Both the position numbers and the translations under genes were made by a program. The notes beneath the pieces are model-generated. The model did not search any database, had not been told where the DNA came from, and saw only the letters and a list, made by a program, of their open reading frames with translations. This document shows, one piece after another, positions 24,668-33,194 of a stretch of DNA of 42,422 bases (positions are counted from its first letter, which is position 1; every line of letters begins with the position of its first letter). Source of the DNA: an uncultured Fretibacterium sp. (GTDB lineage Bacteria; Synergistota; Synergistia; Synergistales; Aminobacteriaceae); NCBI RefSeq assembly GCF_963548695.1, contig NZ_CAUUWA010000017.1, positions 1 to 42,422 of the forward strand, written 5' to 3'.

Positions 24668-24979
24668 GTGTATGCAGTTTTGGAGACCGGCGGCAAGCAG
24701 TATCGTGTCCAGGTGGGGGATAGATTTCGCGTCGAGCGCCTGGATGGGGCCGCGGGGGACGAGGTTGTTCTGGACAAGGTCCTGATGGTGGCCGGCGACA
24801 GTGGGACGAAGTTTGGAACCCCCTATGTCGCAGGCGCCTGTGTCCGGGCGGAGATCCTCGCCCAGGCCAGGGACAAGAAGGTCATCGTGTTCAAGTACAA
24901 GAGCAAGAAGAACTATCGCCGCCTGCGCGGGCATCGGCAGTATTTCACCGAGGTTGTCATCCGCGGGATCGACGGCTAG
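24668..24979 (+). CDS. rplU: 50S ribosomal protein L21
   Basis: This is a protein of 103 residues, full length for L21. It starts MYAVLETGGKQYRVQVGDRF, with the family's central VAGACVRAEIL and C-terminal KSKKNYRRLRGHRQYFTEV. The start is GTG 24668 with a strong ggaaggagg ribosome binding site. It is a structural protein of the large subunit that binds 23S rRNA near L20. It is the first gene of the rplU-prp-rpmA operon, 18 bp before prp. Confidence 0.97.
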   Translation: MYAVLETGGKQYRVQVGDRFRVERLDGAAGDEVVLDKVLMVAGDSGTKFGTPYVAGACVRAEILAQARDKKVIVFKYKSKKNYRRLRGHRQYFTEVVIRGIDG

Positions 24980-24997
24980 CCAGTCGGGCCGCGCCCC

Positions 24998-25324
24998 ATG
25001 GTTCGGGTCACCCTTTACTGGGGCGGAAGCGCGCTTGTCGGTTTGGAGAGCCTGGGACATTCCGGGAGCGCTCCGAGGGGGCAGGATGTCGTTTGTGCGG
25101 CGGTTTCCGCTCTGGTCCACGGCCTTCTGCTTGGGCTTTCCGACGTGGCGGAGGTGCGGGATCTGCGCTGTGAGGTCGATCCCGATGTCCCGCTGATCCG
25201 GGTATCCTGGCCCGAGGAGGTTGCGGATTCCCTGGACCTTCTGACGCGGACGGTCGCGCTGTCCCTGAAGGAGATAGGGTCCGGCTATCCCGAATATGTG
25301 AGCATCACGGAGGTGCAAAGATGA
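24998..25324 (+). CDS. prp: Ribosomal-processing cysteine protease Prp
   Basis: This is a protein of 108 residues between rplU and rpmA, the standard place for Prp. The catalytic dyad residues are visible: His21 in SLGHSG and Cys33 in QDVVCAAVSAL, close to the positions known for Staphylococcus Prp. It removes the N-terminal extension of L27 before ribosome assembly. The next gene carries exactly that extension. The stop overlaps the rpmA start (ATGA), so the protease and its substrate are translationally coupled. GHSG replaces the more common GHA motif. Confidence 0.92.
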   Translation: MVRVTLYWGGSALVGLESLGHSGSAPRGQDVVCAAVSALVHGLLLGLSDVAEVRDLRCEVDPDVPLIRVSWPEEVADSLDLLTRTVALSLKEIGSGYPEYVSITEVQR

Positions 25325-25608
25325 TCTTTCGTTTCGACATACAGTTTTTCGCCCATAAGAAGGGGCAGGGCAGTTCCACCAACGGCAGGGACAGCAACCC
25401 CAAGTACAGGGGGATCAAGGTCTACGCCGGCACGGAGGTGACGGCGGGGAGCATCCTGGTCCGGCAGTGCGGGACCAGGGTCCATCCTGGGAAACACGTC
25501 GGACTGGGACGCGATTTCACCCTCTTTGCCCTGCTTCCGGGCAGGGTAGAATATGCCACCCGTGGGGACCGCAAGTACGTCTCCATCGTTCCGGACGCCG
25601 CCCGGTAA
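25321..25608 (+). CDS. rpmA: 50S ribosomal protein L27 with Prp-cleavable leader
   Basis: This is a protein of 95 residues. The N-terminus, MIFRFDIQFF then AHKKGQGSS, has the extension ending in FF that Prp cuts in Firmicutes and some other bacteria, exposing the L27 tail that reaches the peptidyl-transferase centre. The body has NGRDSNPKYRGIKVYAG and VRQCGTRVHPGKHVGLG, typical L27. It overlaps the prp stop by four bases. A hairpin terminator lies about 110 bp downstream, before obg. Confidence 0.97.
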   Translation: MIFRFDIQFFAHKKGQGSSTNGRDSNPKYRGIKVYAGTEVTAGSILVRQCGTRVHPGKHVGLGRDFTLFALLPGRVEYATRGDRKYVSIVPDAAR

Positions 25609-25715
25609 TTTCCTTCCCGGCCCGTCGGGGGACGGGGAGGTTTCGAGTTTCGTTTTGGCGTCAATTTAGTTTTCATATCGGCTTCCATATCGATTCCCTG
25701 ATTTCGTCCTGTGAG

Positions 25716-25747
25716 GGAGGCTCCGTCTGCCTGGGGCCTCCTTTTTT
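25716..25747 (+). terminator. Intrinsic terminator or attenuator between rpmA and obg
   Basis: A 9-bp stem (ggaggctcc with ggggcctcc, one wobble pair), an 8-base loop and TTTTTT. It lies only 27 bp before the obg start, so it either ends the ribosomal operon or attenuates read-through into obg. Confidence 0.75.
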
Positions 25748-25773
25748 CGTTTTTTCGAGTGGTGGTGTTGCCC

Positions 25774-27072
25774 ATGAAGTTCATCGATCTGGCCAGGATA
25801 ATGGTCAAGGCGGGGCGCGGAGGGAATGGGGCCCTCAGCTTTCGCAGGGAAAAGTTCATCCCCAAGGGCGGTCCCGACGGCGCGGACGGCGGACGGGGCG
25901 GGAGCGTGATCTTCGAGGCGGTGGGGGGGATCGTCACCCTGGCCGACTTCGAGTTCAACCGCCGCTTTCAGGCGGGACACGCGGGGCACGGCGGCGGGGC
26001 GATGCGGACCGGTGCGGACGGCGAGGACCTGCGCGTCCCCTTGCCCTGCGGGACCCTGGTCCGGGACGAGGCGGGGAACATCCTTGCCGACCTCGTCGAG
26101 CCGGGGCAGACCTTCGTTGCCGCCAGGGGCGGCCGCGGGGGGCGGGGAAACGCACATTTTGCGAGTTCGGTGCGCCGGGCGCCGCGTTTCGCGGAGAAGG
26201 GCGACATGGGCGAGGAACGGACCCTGACCCTGGAGCTGAAACTTATTGCCGACGTCGGACTGGTGGGGTTCCCCAACGCGGGGAAGTCGAGCCTCCTTGC
26301 GGCGATCAGCGGCGCGAGGCCGAAGGTCGCGGGGTATCCCTTCACGACCCTTTCCCCGAACCTGGGGGTCCTGGCCGTCGACGACCAGCAGATCGTCATC
26401 GCCGACGTCCCGGGCCTGATCGAGGGTGCGCACGAGGACAAGGGGCTGGGGCTCCATTTTCTGCGTCACGTGGAGCGGACCCGGGTGCTGGTCCACGTGG
26501 TGGACCTGTCCGAGCCCGACGTGCTGAAAAACTGGCGGATCGTCTGCGGCGAGTTCGAGGCCTATGGGGCCCGACTCACGGAGCGTCCCTGCCTGGCGGT
26601 CGGGAACAAGACGGACCTGCCCGGCTCGGAGGAGAACGCCATGATTCTGAAGGAGGAGATGTCGCGTCTGGGCATCCCCTGCCTTTGCGTCAGCGCGCTG
26701 ACGGGGGAGGGGATCCCGGCCCTGATCGACAGGATCGTCGAGCTCGTCAGGCTTTATCCCCGCCCAGAGGGTACCGTCTCCCTTGCGGAGGCGCCCGCTG
26801 TTCGGGAGCTGCCGAGGCGGAGGGGCGGAAGGCCGGAGCCCGTCGCGATCCGCCGTATGAACGACGGTAGCTTCCTCGTGGAGCACGAGAACCTGGAGCG
26901 CTCTGTCCGGCGCATCGACTTCGATCAGGAGGACGCGATGGTGAAGTTCGCACGCCTTTTGAAACGGCTCAGCGTCGAGGAGGCCCTGGAGGATGCGGGC
27001 GCCCGGGAGGGGGACAGGGTCCTTATAGGGGAGGTCGAATTCGAGTTCCAACCTGATAGAATTATCGAGTAG
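25774..27072 (+). CDS. obg: Obg-family GTPase (CgtA)
   Basis: This is a protein of 432 residues. The N-terminal glycine-rich Obg domain spans about 1-158 (KAGRGGNGALSFRREKF; GGPDGADGGRGGS). The G domain carries G1 GFPNAGKSS at 165-173, switch TT near 191, G3 DVPG at 211-214 and G4 NKTD near 284. A C-terminal Obg-specific OCT domain follows (RRMNDGSFLVEHENLERSVRRIDFDQEDAM). It is an essential GTPase acting in 50S assembly and stress control. ATG 25774 (MKFIDLARI) is chosen because the 21 in-frame codons before it run through the terminator hairpin. The ribosome binding site is weak (ggtggtg). Confidence 0.96.
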   Translation: MKFIDLARIMVKAGRGGNGALSFRREKFIPKGGPDGADGGRGGSVIFEAVGGIVTLADFEFNRRFQAGHAGHGGGAMRTGADGEDLRVPLPCGTLVRDEAGNILADLVEPGQTFVAARGGRGGRGNAHFASSVRRAPRFAEKGDMGEERTLTLELKLIADVGLVGFPNAGKSSLLAAISGARPKVAGYPFTTLSPNLGVLAVDDQQIVIADVPGLIEGAHEDKGLGLHFLRHVERTRVLVHVVDLSEPDVLKNWRIVCGEFEAYGARLTERPCLAVGNKTDLPGSEENAMILKEEMSRLGIPCLCVSALTGEGIPALIDRIVELVRLYPRPEGTVSLAEAPAVRELPRRRGGRPEPVAIRRMNDGSFLVEHENLERSVRRIDFDQEDAMVKFARLLKRLSVEEALEDAGAREGDRVLIGEVEFEFQPDRIIE

Positions 27073-27210
27073 TCCCTGTGTGTGCGGCGGGCCCCCGTCC
27101 TGGAGGGGCGGATATTTTCTTCTCCCTCCGGCGTTAGGAGGCCGCGTCGAGGTATCGCCGCACGGGCTTAAAACGCGGGGCAGGGCCCCCATTTAGGGAG
27201 GATTTTCGCT

Positions 27211-27858
27211 GTGTCCATCAAGACGGGCATCATGGGAGGAACGTTCGATCCCATCCATTACGGGCATCTGCTGGCGGCCGAGGAATGCCGCCGCCGCCTT
27301 GATATCGATCGGATCGTCTTCGTCCCGGCGGGCGCCCCTCCGCACAAGACGGATCGCCGGGTGACGCCCGCCGAGGATCGCTACGCCATGACGCTGCTGG
27401 CGACGGCCGGGGTTCCGGAGTTCTCCGTCTCCCGGATGGAGATCGAGCGAAAACGCCCCACCTACACCGTGGACACGCTGAGGGAATTTATTGCAAGGGG
27501 AACCCCCCCCAAGGATCTCTTTTTCATCACGGGCCTGGACGCCCTCCTCTCTATCGAGACTTGGGTGGACTGCATGCTTCTACCCACGCTGTGTACTCTG
27601 GTCACGGCGACCCGACCGGGGTATGACGTCCAGGGGCTGGACTCCCTCCCCGAGGGGATTCGGGACCATCTCAGGCTGGTCGAGATCCCCGAGTTCGCCA
27701 TCTCCAGCACCGAGATTCGCCGGCGGGCCGGCGACGGCCGGGGCGTGCGCTTCCTGGTGCCCCGCCTCGTCGAGGCGTACATCGAGTCCGCGGGGCTCTA
27801 CAGGAATGTGGAGGCGTCGAATGTGGAAGCCTCGAATATGGAGGTGTCGCGGCAGTGA
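27211..27858 (+). CDS. nadD: Nicotinate-nucleotide adenylyltransferase
   Basis: This is a protein of 215 residues that joins ATP and nicotinate mononucleotide to give deamido-NAD in NAD synthesis. It has the nucleotidyltransferase motif GGTFDPIHYGH at 9-19, PPHKTDR and ISSTEIRRR near 170. The start is GTG 27211 with a ggagg ribosome binding site. The last about 18 residues (NVEASNVEASNMEVSRQ) come from a 15-bp tandem repeat and look like a repeat-made extension of the normal C-terminus. The stop overlaps the next gene's GTG (GTGA). Confidence 0.95.
   Translation: MSIKTGIMGGTFDPIHYGHLLAAEECRRRLDIDRIVFVPAGAPPHKTDRRVTPAEDRYAMTLLATAGVPEFSVSRMEIERKRPTYTVDTLREFIARGTPPKDLFFITGLDALLSIETWVDCMLLPTLCTLVTATRPGYDVQGLDSLPEGIRDHLRLVEIPEFAISSTEIRRRAGDGRGVRFLVPRLVEAYIESAGLYRNVEASNVEASNMEVSRQ
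27800..27850 (+). repeat. Tandem 15-bp repeat in the 3' end of nadD
   Basis: Three imperfect units, aatgtggaggcgtcg, aatgtggaagcctcg and aatatggaggtgtcg. They add NVEAS-NVEAS-NMEVS to NadD and carry the start region of the next gene. Confidence 0.8.
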
Positions 27859-29192
27859 GATTTTTCAAGATTTTCGGGATCGCCCTTCTGCTCCTTCTGG
27901 CAGTGTCGGGAGGGGCCGCTTTTCGTCTGAAGGAGGTCCTGTTGCCAAAAGATCCTCTCGACCTGGGGCAGTCCCTGGCCGTCGGGAGCGACGATGCCCA
28001 GACGGAGCGGAAGGACGGGCCCTATATCGATCCCGTCTTGGGCACGGTGAACGTCCTTATCGTGGGATTGGACAACGTGGACGGCGGCTCGCGCACCGAC
28101 GCTATTGCCTTGGCTATTTTCGACGCGGACAACAAGGCAGTGCGCGTGGCCTCCATCCCCAGGGACTCCCGTGTGCAGATCCCGGGGCGTGGCTGGGACA
28201 AGATCAACCACGCCTATGTCTACGGGGGCATCGACCTTCTGAAGGAGACCGTGGTGAACCTGACCGGGATGGCGGTCAACTATTTCGTGATGGTCAACTA
28301 CAAGAGCTTCCCCCGGATCATCGACCTGATCGGGGGCATCGATATCTACGTGGACAAGCCGCTGAAGTACACGGACTACTCGGGCAAACTCTTCATCGAC
28401 ATCTCTAAGGGGCAGCAGCACATGGACGGCAGGACGGCTCTCGGATACGTTCGCTTCCGACACGACCCCCTGGGGGACATCGGCCGCGTCCAACGGCAGC
28501 AGAAGTTCATGGACATTGTCCTGTCCAGGCTGAAGTCCCCGGCTATTCTGCCCCGTATCCCCGCCCTCATCGACGAGGTCGTCGCCGCCGTCGATACCGA
28601 CCTGACGCCGCTGGAGGCCCTGAAGCTCATGCAGTTCGCCAACGCGCTTCCGCCGGACCGGGTGCAGATGTTCATGGCCCCAGGCAAGTCGGGGTACAGC
28701 GGGAACCTGAGCTATTGGATCCTCGACACGGTGGGGCTGTCCCTCCAGTTGGCGGCGAAGCTTCCGCCCCAGGGACAGCGGGACGTCCTGAGCTCCGATG
28801 CCGGAAAGGTCTCAGACGACGTGGCTCCGGCGGCGGCGCCCCTCACGGAGGAGCGCCTGAGGGAGCTTCGGGAGCGAATCGGCAAGATCGGCATCCTGAA
28901 TGGGGATGGGGCGTCCGGCCTTGGCAGGAGGGCCTCCCGACTCTTCCAGCGGATAGGGATCGAGGTCCCCTACGCGGGAAATGCGCGGCATTTCGACTAT
29001 CATTCGACGAACATCATCTACCCCGCCGGCGGCAAGGAGGCGGACAGAGATGCAGCCCTGGCGCTGGCCGAGCTCTGTGGCATAACCAACGCCGGCCTGG
29101 TCCGGGAGGATCGGCGGGCGACCCTGGTCTCCATCATCTTCGGGCACGACAAGGATACCGTGTTCAGGCGCCTGGAGTCCCTGAACTTCTGA
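27855..29192 (+). CDS. LytR-CpsA-Psr (LCP) family cell-wall ligase
   Basis: This is a protein of 445 residues. One N-terminal membrane segment (residues 5-22, KIFGIALLLLLAVSGGAAF) is followed by an extracytoplasmic LCP domain with TVNVLIVGLDN, GSRTDAIALAIF, VASIPRDSRV, GWDKINHAYVYGG and YVRFRHDPLGDIGRVQRQQ. These carry the family's Arg/Asp residues for binding polyprenyl-pyrophosphate substrates. A C-terminal LytR_C-type domain follows (about 345-445, GKIGILNGDGASGL). The family transfers glycopolymers to peptidoglycan or envelope acceptors. The GTG start overlaps nadD and the distance to rsfS is short. The acceptor in this diderm-like organism is unknown. Confidence 0.88.
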   Translation: MRFFKIFGIALLLLLAVSGGAAFRLKEVLLPKDPLDLGQSLAVGSDDAQTERKDGPYIDPVLGTVNVLIVGLDNVDGGSRTDAIALAIFDADNKAVRVASIPRDSRVQIPGRGWDKINHAYVYGGIDLLKETVVNLTGMAVNYFVMVNYKSFPRIIDLIGGIDIYVDKPLKYTDYSGKLFIDISKGQQHMDGRTALGYVRFRHDPLGDIGRVQRQQKFMDIVLSRLKSPAILPRIPALIDEVVAAVDTDLTPLEALKLMQFANALPPDRVQMFMAPGKSGYSGNLSYWILDTVGLSLQLAAKLPPQGQRDVLSSDAGKVSDDVAPAAAPLTEERLRELRERIGKIGILNGDGASGLGRRASRLFQRIGIEVPYAGNARHFDYHSTNIIYPAGGKEADRDAALALAELCGITNAGLVREDRRATLVSIIFGHDKDTVFRRLESLNF

Positions 29193-29286
29193 CGGTAGAT
29201 TCCTTGACCGAGCGTGAATGATTGATTATGAACGATTTTTCGACATTTTTTCTGGGACATTTTTCCCAGAGAGGAGGTATGGCTTT

Positions 29287-29634
29287 ATGGGAAAACTTGG
29301 AGATTATGAGGACGTCTGTTCGGCTCTATCCGACAAGAAGGCGCAGGATGTCGTCGTCTTGGATCTTGGGGACGCGGGGACGCTGGCCGATGTGTTTATC
29401 CTGGCGACGGGAAATTCCGATGTCCACATGAAGACCCTGACGGAGACGGCAGAGGAGGCCCTAAAGCGCCGGGGCCTGGCGGTTCGGCTGGAGGGGGAGC
29501 ACAGCTCCAACTGGAGGCTGATCGACGCGGGCGACGTCGCCGTCCACATTTTCAGCCGAAAGGGACGGGAGTTCTACAAACTCGAAAAGCTTTGGGGCGA
29601 CGCCGAGGCGCTCCGTTATGAATACGTGGAATAG
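29287..29634 (+). CDS. rsfS: Ribosomal silencing factor RsfS
   Basis: This is a protein of 115 residues. It binds L14 and blocks joining of 30S and 50S in starvation. Family features seen are KKAQDVVVLDLGDAGTLADVFILATGNSDVH, LEGEHSSNWRLIDAGDVAVHIF and FYKLEKLWGDAE. ATG 29287 is chosen over the open upstream codons, because gaggaggt lies about 10 bases before it and MGKLGDYEDV fits the usual N-terminus. The nadD-lytR-rsfS order is common. Confidence 0.93.
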   Translation: MGKLGDYEDVCSALSDKKAQDVVVLDLGDAGTLADVFILATGNSDVHMKTLTETAEEALKRRGLAVRLEGEHSSNWRLIDAGDVAVHIFSRKGREFYKLEKLWGDAEALRYEYVE

Positions 29635-29772
29635 ACATTTTTGCCTGGGGGGCTGGCGCCGAGCCCTGTTTTGTAGTAAAGTAATATCTCGATAGTCGGT
29701 CTCATGTTTTTGGGGGCTGCTTTGCGGTTCGTCTTCATATTTTTGTTCATATTGAAGAGGAGGGTGTTCGAT

Positions 29773-30732
29773 TTGAAGAAGGTGTTGGGTGTTTTTCTCG
29801 CAGTGGGGCTTCTTTTGGTAGCGGGATCCGCTGTTGCTGCGGACAAGACGTTCCTCTCCATCGCCACGGGCGGCGTGGCCGGGACGTACTATCCCCTGGG
29901 CGGCGGGTTGGCCCAGGTCATGAACAAGCATGTACCTGACGTCGAGGTGACGGCCGAGACGGGCAACGCCTCCGCGGCGAACATCAACCTGATCGCCGGG
30001 CATGAGGTGAGCATGGCGCTGGTCCAGAACGACGTATCCTACCTGGCGGCTAAGGGTGAAAAACCCTTCAACAAGCCGGTGGAGAACCTGAGGATGATCG
30101 CGTCCCTCTATCCGGAGCACATGCAGTGCATCACGGTGAAGGACAGTGGGATCAAAAGCCTGATGGAGATCAAGGGCAAGCGCGTCTCCGTCGGCGCGCC
30201 GGGGTCGGGGGTGGCCGGCAGCCTGAGCTCGATCTTCTCGGTGGCCGGGCTCAAATACTCCGATATGAACGCCGATTTTCTGGACTTCGCCAACACGGCC
30301 GAGCGTATTCAGGACGGACAGCTGGACGCCGGTTTCGTGCTTGCCGGCTATCCGACGGCGGCGGTGATGGCCTTGGCGGCTCAGAGGGACATCGACCTCG
30401 TGGCCTTCGACGAGGACCTTCTGGACAAGCTCGTCAAGCAGTTCCCCTACTTCACGAAGGACGTCGTCCCCGCGGGCACCTACAAGGGTATCGACCACGA
30501 TACCCCGACCCCGGCCGTCATGGCGATTCTGGTCTGCGACGCAGCGATGCCGGGTGACCTGGTCTACAACATCACCAAGGCCATCTTCGAGAACCTTGAG
30601 GAGCTGAAGCCCGTCCACGACAAGGCGAAGCTGATCTCCCTGGATACGGCGCTCAAGGGCGCCTCCGTCGCCGTCCATCCCGGAGCGGCGAAGTACTATA
30701 AGGAAAAGGGAATGGCGGTTCCCGAGCTGTAA
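29773..30732 (+). CDS. TAXI-family TRAP transporter solute-binding protein
   Basis: This is a periplasmic binding protein of 319 residues. From TTG 29773 (aggagg ribosome binding site about eight bases upstream) it has a clean signal peptide, KKVLGVFLAVGLLLVAGSAVAA, cut before DKTF. The mature N-terminus FLSIATGGVAGTYYPLGGGLA, with the TGNASAANINLIAG and QNDVSYLAAKG segments, is typical of the TRAP-associated extracytoplasmic immunogenic (TAXI) family, which binds small organic acids or amino acids. The fused TRAP permease usually next to it is absent here. The gene stands alone before a strong terminator, so its partner must lie elsewhere. Confidence 0.9.
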   Translation: MKKVLGVFLAVGLLLVAGSAVAADKTFLSIATGGVAGTYYPLGGGLAQVMNKHVPDVEVTAETGNASAANINLIAGHEVSMALVQNDVSYLAAKGEKPFNKPVENLRMIASLYPEHMQCITVKDSGIKSLMEIKGKRVSVGAPGSGVAGSLSSIFSVAGLKYSDMNADFLDFANTAERIQDGQLDAGFVLAGYPTAAVMALAAQRDIDLVAFDEDLLDKLVKQFPYFTKDVVPAGTYKGIDHDTPTPAVMAILVCDAAMPGDLVYNITKAIFENLEELKPVHDKAKLISLDTALKGASVAVHPGAAKYYKEKGMAVPEL

Positions 30733-30760
30733 CGATTTCAAGTCATCCGTATGCTGATGA

Positions 30761-30797
30761 AAAACGCACCGGAAAAGTTTTCCGGTGCGTTTTTTTT
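30761..30797. terminator. Bidirectional intrinsic terminator
   Basis: A long perfect stem (aaacgcaccggaaaa / ttttccggtgcgttt) with a run of eight T on the plus strand and A-rich sequence on the other side. It can end both the TAXI gene and the convergent ymdB-type gene. Confidence 0.9.
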
Positions 30798-30833
30798 GCG
30801 CTTTTGCGTCGTGTCGTATTTGGATTCAGGGGC

Positions 30834-31631
30834 CTATGGGTAGTCCATCCTCCGGAAGACGCGCGCGATGCGCACCGCCGCCCCGGTGGACTCGTCGATC
30901 TCCAGGACCGCGGCGTTGACGCAGGGCGACTCCCCGCAGACCTCGAATCGGGAGGGGAGCCCCGTGAGGTAGCGGGGCAGCACCGTCTCGGCCGTGACCC
31001 CGATGACGCCCCCATGTCCGCCCGTCATGCCGACGTCGCTGAGGAACGCCGTGCCCCCGGGGAGGATCTGCTCGTCCGCCGTCTGGACGTGCGTGTGGGT
31101 GCCGAGGACCGCGGAGACGCGTCCGTCCAGGTAAAGGGCCAGGGCCTTCTTCTCCGACGTCGCCTCCGCGTGGAAGTCCAGAAGGATTGGGAGAGCGTCC
31201 CCCTCCTTCGCCCGCAGCTCCTCCAGGAGGGCGTCCGCGCAATGGAAGGGGCAGTCGATGGGGGGCATGAACACCCGTCCCTGAAGGTTGATGAGCCCAA
31301 GCTTCTTCCCGTTGCGCCGCAGGACGGTTACCCCGGACCCCGGGCACTCGGGAGGATAGTTGGCGGGGCGCAGCACCCGCGTCTCCTCGTTCAAAATGGG
31401 GTAGAAGGCGTTCTTGTCCCAGATGTGGTTCCCCGAGGTCATACCGTCCACGCCCAGGGCCAGGAACTCCTCCAGGATCTTTCCCGTCATGCCCTTACCG
31501 GCAGCGGCGTTTTCGCAATTGATGACCACGAAATCGAAGCCCTGCCACTCCTCCCGAAGGGCAGGGAGGGCGTTCGCCAGGGCCGTTCTCCCCGGGCTGC
31601 CGTCGATGTCGCCGACAAAAAGGATGCGCAT
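30834..31631 (-). CDS. YmdB-family metallophosphoesterase
   Basis: This is a protein of 265 residues. Metal-binding motifs are visible in order: MRILFVGDIDGSPGR, INCENAAAGKG, TSGNHIWD, LLDFHAEATSEK, GTHTHVQTADEQ and DVGMTGGH. This TIGR00282/YmdB family has cyclic-nucleotide (2'3'-cNMP/cAMP) phosphodiesterase activity in Bacillus. It is commonly found directly downstream of rny, as here (33 bp gap), suggesting a shared transcript and a link to RNA turnover. It is full length. The true substrate in this lineage is not known. Confidence 0.9.
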   Translation of the reverse strand: MRILFVGDIDGSPGRTALANALPALREEWQGFDFVVINCENAAAGKGMTGKILEEFLALGVDGMTSGNHIWDKNAFYPILNEETRVLRPANYPPECPGSGVTVLRRNGKKLGLINLQGRVFMPPIDCPFHCADALLEELRAKEGDALPILLDFHAEATSEKKALALYLDGRVSAVLGTHTHVQTADEQILPGGTAFLSDVGMTGGHGGVIGVTAETVLPRYLTGLPSRFEVCGESPCVNAAVLEIDESTGAAVRIARVFRRMDYP

Positions 31632-31664
31632 GGATGCCTCCGTCGATTTCGTTCGCTTCTCGGG

Positions 31665-33194
31665 TTACTTCGCAAACTCCGTCGCGCGCGTTTCCCGCGA
31701 CACATTGACCTTGATCTGGCCGGGGTACTTCATCTCGGCCTCGATCTTGCGGGCGATGTCGTAGGCCAGCTTGTGCACCGTGCCGTCATCCGTGTTGTTC
31801 GAGGAGAGCACCACGCGGACCTCGCGCCCTGCCTGGATGGCGTAGGCTTTGGAGACGCCGTTGAACGCCTGGGCCAGCTCCTCGAGCTTCTCCAGCCTCT
31901 TGATGTAGGCGTCCAGGCTCTCGCGCCGAGCGCCGGGCCGGGAGGCGCTGACGGCGTCCGCCACGGCAACGATGACATCGTAGACGGAATGCACCTCCAG
32001 CGTGTCGTGGTGGGAGGCGATGGCGCTAACCACCTCGGGCCTCTCCCCGAAGCGTCGCGCCAGGTCCGCCCCAATGGCGGCGTGGGGCCCCTCGACCTGA
32101 TGATCGACGGCCTTGCCGAGGTCGTGCAGCAGGCCGGCCCGCCGCGCCAGCTCCTCGTCCAGCCCCAGCTCCGCGGCGATGGCCCCGGATATGTAGGCCA
32201 CCTCGAGGCTGTGGGAGAGCGCGTTCTGTCCGTAGCTGAAGCGGAACTTGAGCTGTCCCAGGGTGCGGATCAGCTCCGAGTGCATGTTCTTGATCCCCAT
32301 CTCCAGGATGGCGGATTCCCCCGCCGAGAGGATGTCCTCCTGGACGTCCCGCGAGGCTTTGTCGATCAGCTCCTCGATACGCGCGGGGTGGATGCGCCCG
32401 TCCTGGACGAGGCGCTCCAGGGACCGTCGCGCGATCTCCCGGCGGATGGGGTCGAAGCTGCTGAGGGTCACGGCCTCCGGGGTGTCGTCGATGATCAGGT
32501 CCACGCCCGTCAGGGTCTCGAAGGCGCGGATGTTGCGCCCCTCCCTTCCGATGATGCGTCCCTTCATGTCGTCGGTCGGCAGGGGGACGACGCTGACCGA
32601 CGCGTCGCCGGCGTGCTCCACCGCACAGCGCTGCATGGCCGAGACGACGATCTCCCCCGCCTTGCGGTCGGCCTCCCTCTGGGCCTTCTCCTCCAGATCC
32701 TTCAGACGGAGCCCGATGAGGTACTGCGCCTCCTCCTCCGTCTTGCGGAGCAGGATCTCCTGGGCCTGCTCGCGGGTCAGGCAGGCTATTTCCTCCAGCT
32801 TCGCGTTCTGTTGCCGAATGAGCGCCTCGAGCTCCGTGCTCCGCTGCTCCAGGGCCTCCTGCCTGTTCCGCAGCTCGTCCTCCTTGTGGGAGACCCTGTC
32901 CAGCTTTCGGTCCAGGTTCTCCTCCTTCTGCTCGATCTTGCGCTCGGCCCGCTGGAGCTCGTTGCGCCGATCCTTGATGTCGCGCTCGGCATCCTGGCGC
33001 AGCCGGAGGATTTCCTCCCTGGCCTCGGTCATGCGCTCCTTCTTGGTCCTCTCGGCCGCCTCGTGCGCCTCCTCAAGCATGGCTATCGTCCGGTTCTTAT
33101 ATCCTGTGAGGCGCGTGTTGTCCCAGGCCCTCAGCACCAGGTAGCCGATCCCGGCCCCGGCTGTTACGGCCATTATTACAATAAGATACTGCAT
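31665..33194 (-). CDS. rny: Ribonuclease Y
   Basis: This membrane-anchored endoribonuclease of 509 residues starts mRNA decay. From ATG 33194 (aaggagag ribosome binding site) the layout is an N-terminal membrane helix (YLIVIMAVTAGAGIGYLVL), a long coiled coil (about 30-190), a KH domain (GRIIGREGRNIRAFETLTGV) and an HD domain with HSLEVAYISG and LHDLGKA, then the C-terminal region. Its length equals the family norm. A longer open frame starts upstream at 33260 but lacks a ribosome binding site. It is followed by the ymdB-type gene. Confidence 0.95.
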   Translation of the reverse strand: MQYLIVIMAVTAGAGIGYLVLRAWDNTRLTGYKNRTIAMLEEAHEAAERTKKERMTEAREEILRLRQDAERDIKDRRNELQRAERKIEQKEENLDRKLDRVSHKEDELRNRQEALEQRSTELEALIRQQNAKLEEIACLTREQAQEILLRKTEEEAQYLIGLRLKDLEEKAQREADRKAGEIVVSAMQRCAVEHAGDASVSVVPLPTDDMKGRIIGREGRNIRAFETLTGVDLIIDDTPEAVTLSSFDPIRREIARRSLERLVQDGRIHPARIEELIDKASRDVQEDILSAGESAILEMGIKNMHSELIRTLGQLKFRFSYGQNALSHSLEVAYISGAIAAELGLDEELARRAGLLHDLGKAVDHQVEGPHAAIGADLARRFGERPEVVSAIASHHDTLEVHSVYDVIVAVADAVSASRPGARRESLDAYIKRLEKLEELAQAFNGVSKAYAIQAGREVRVVLSSNNTDDGTVHKLAYDIARKIEAEMKYPGQIKVNVSRETRATEFAK

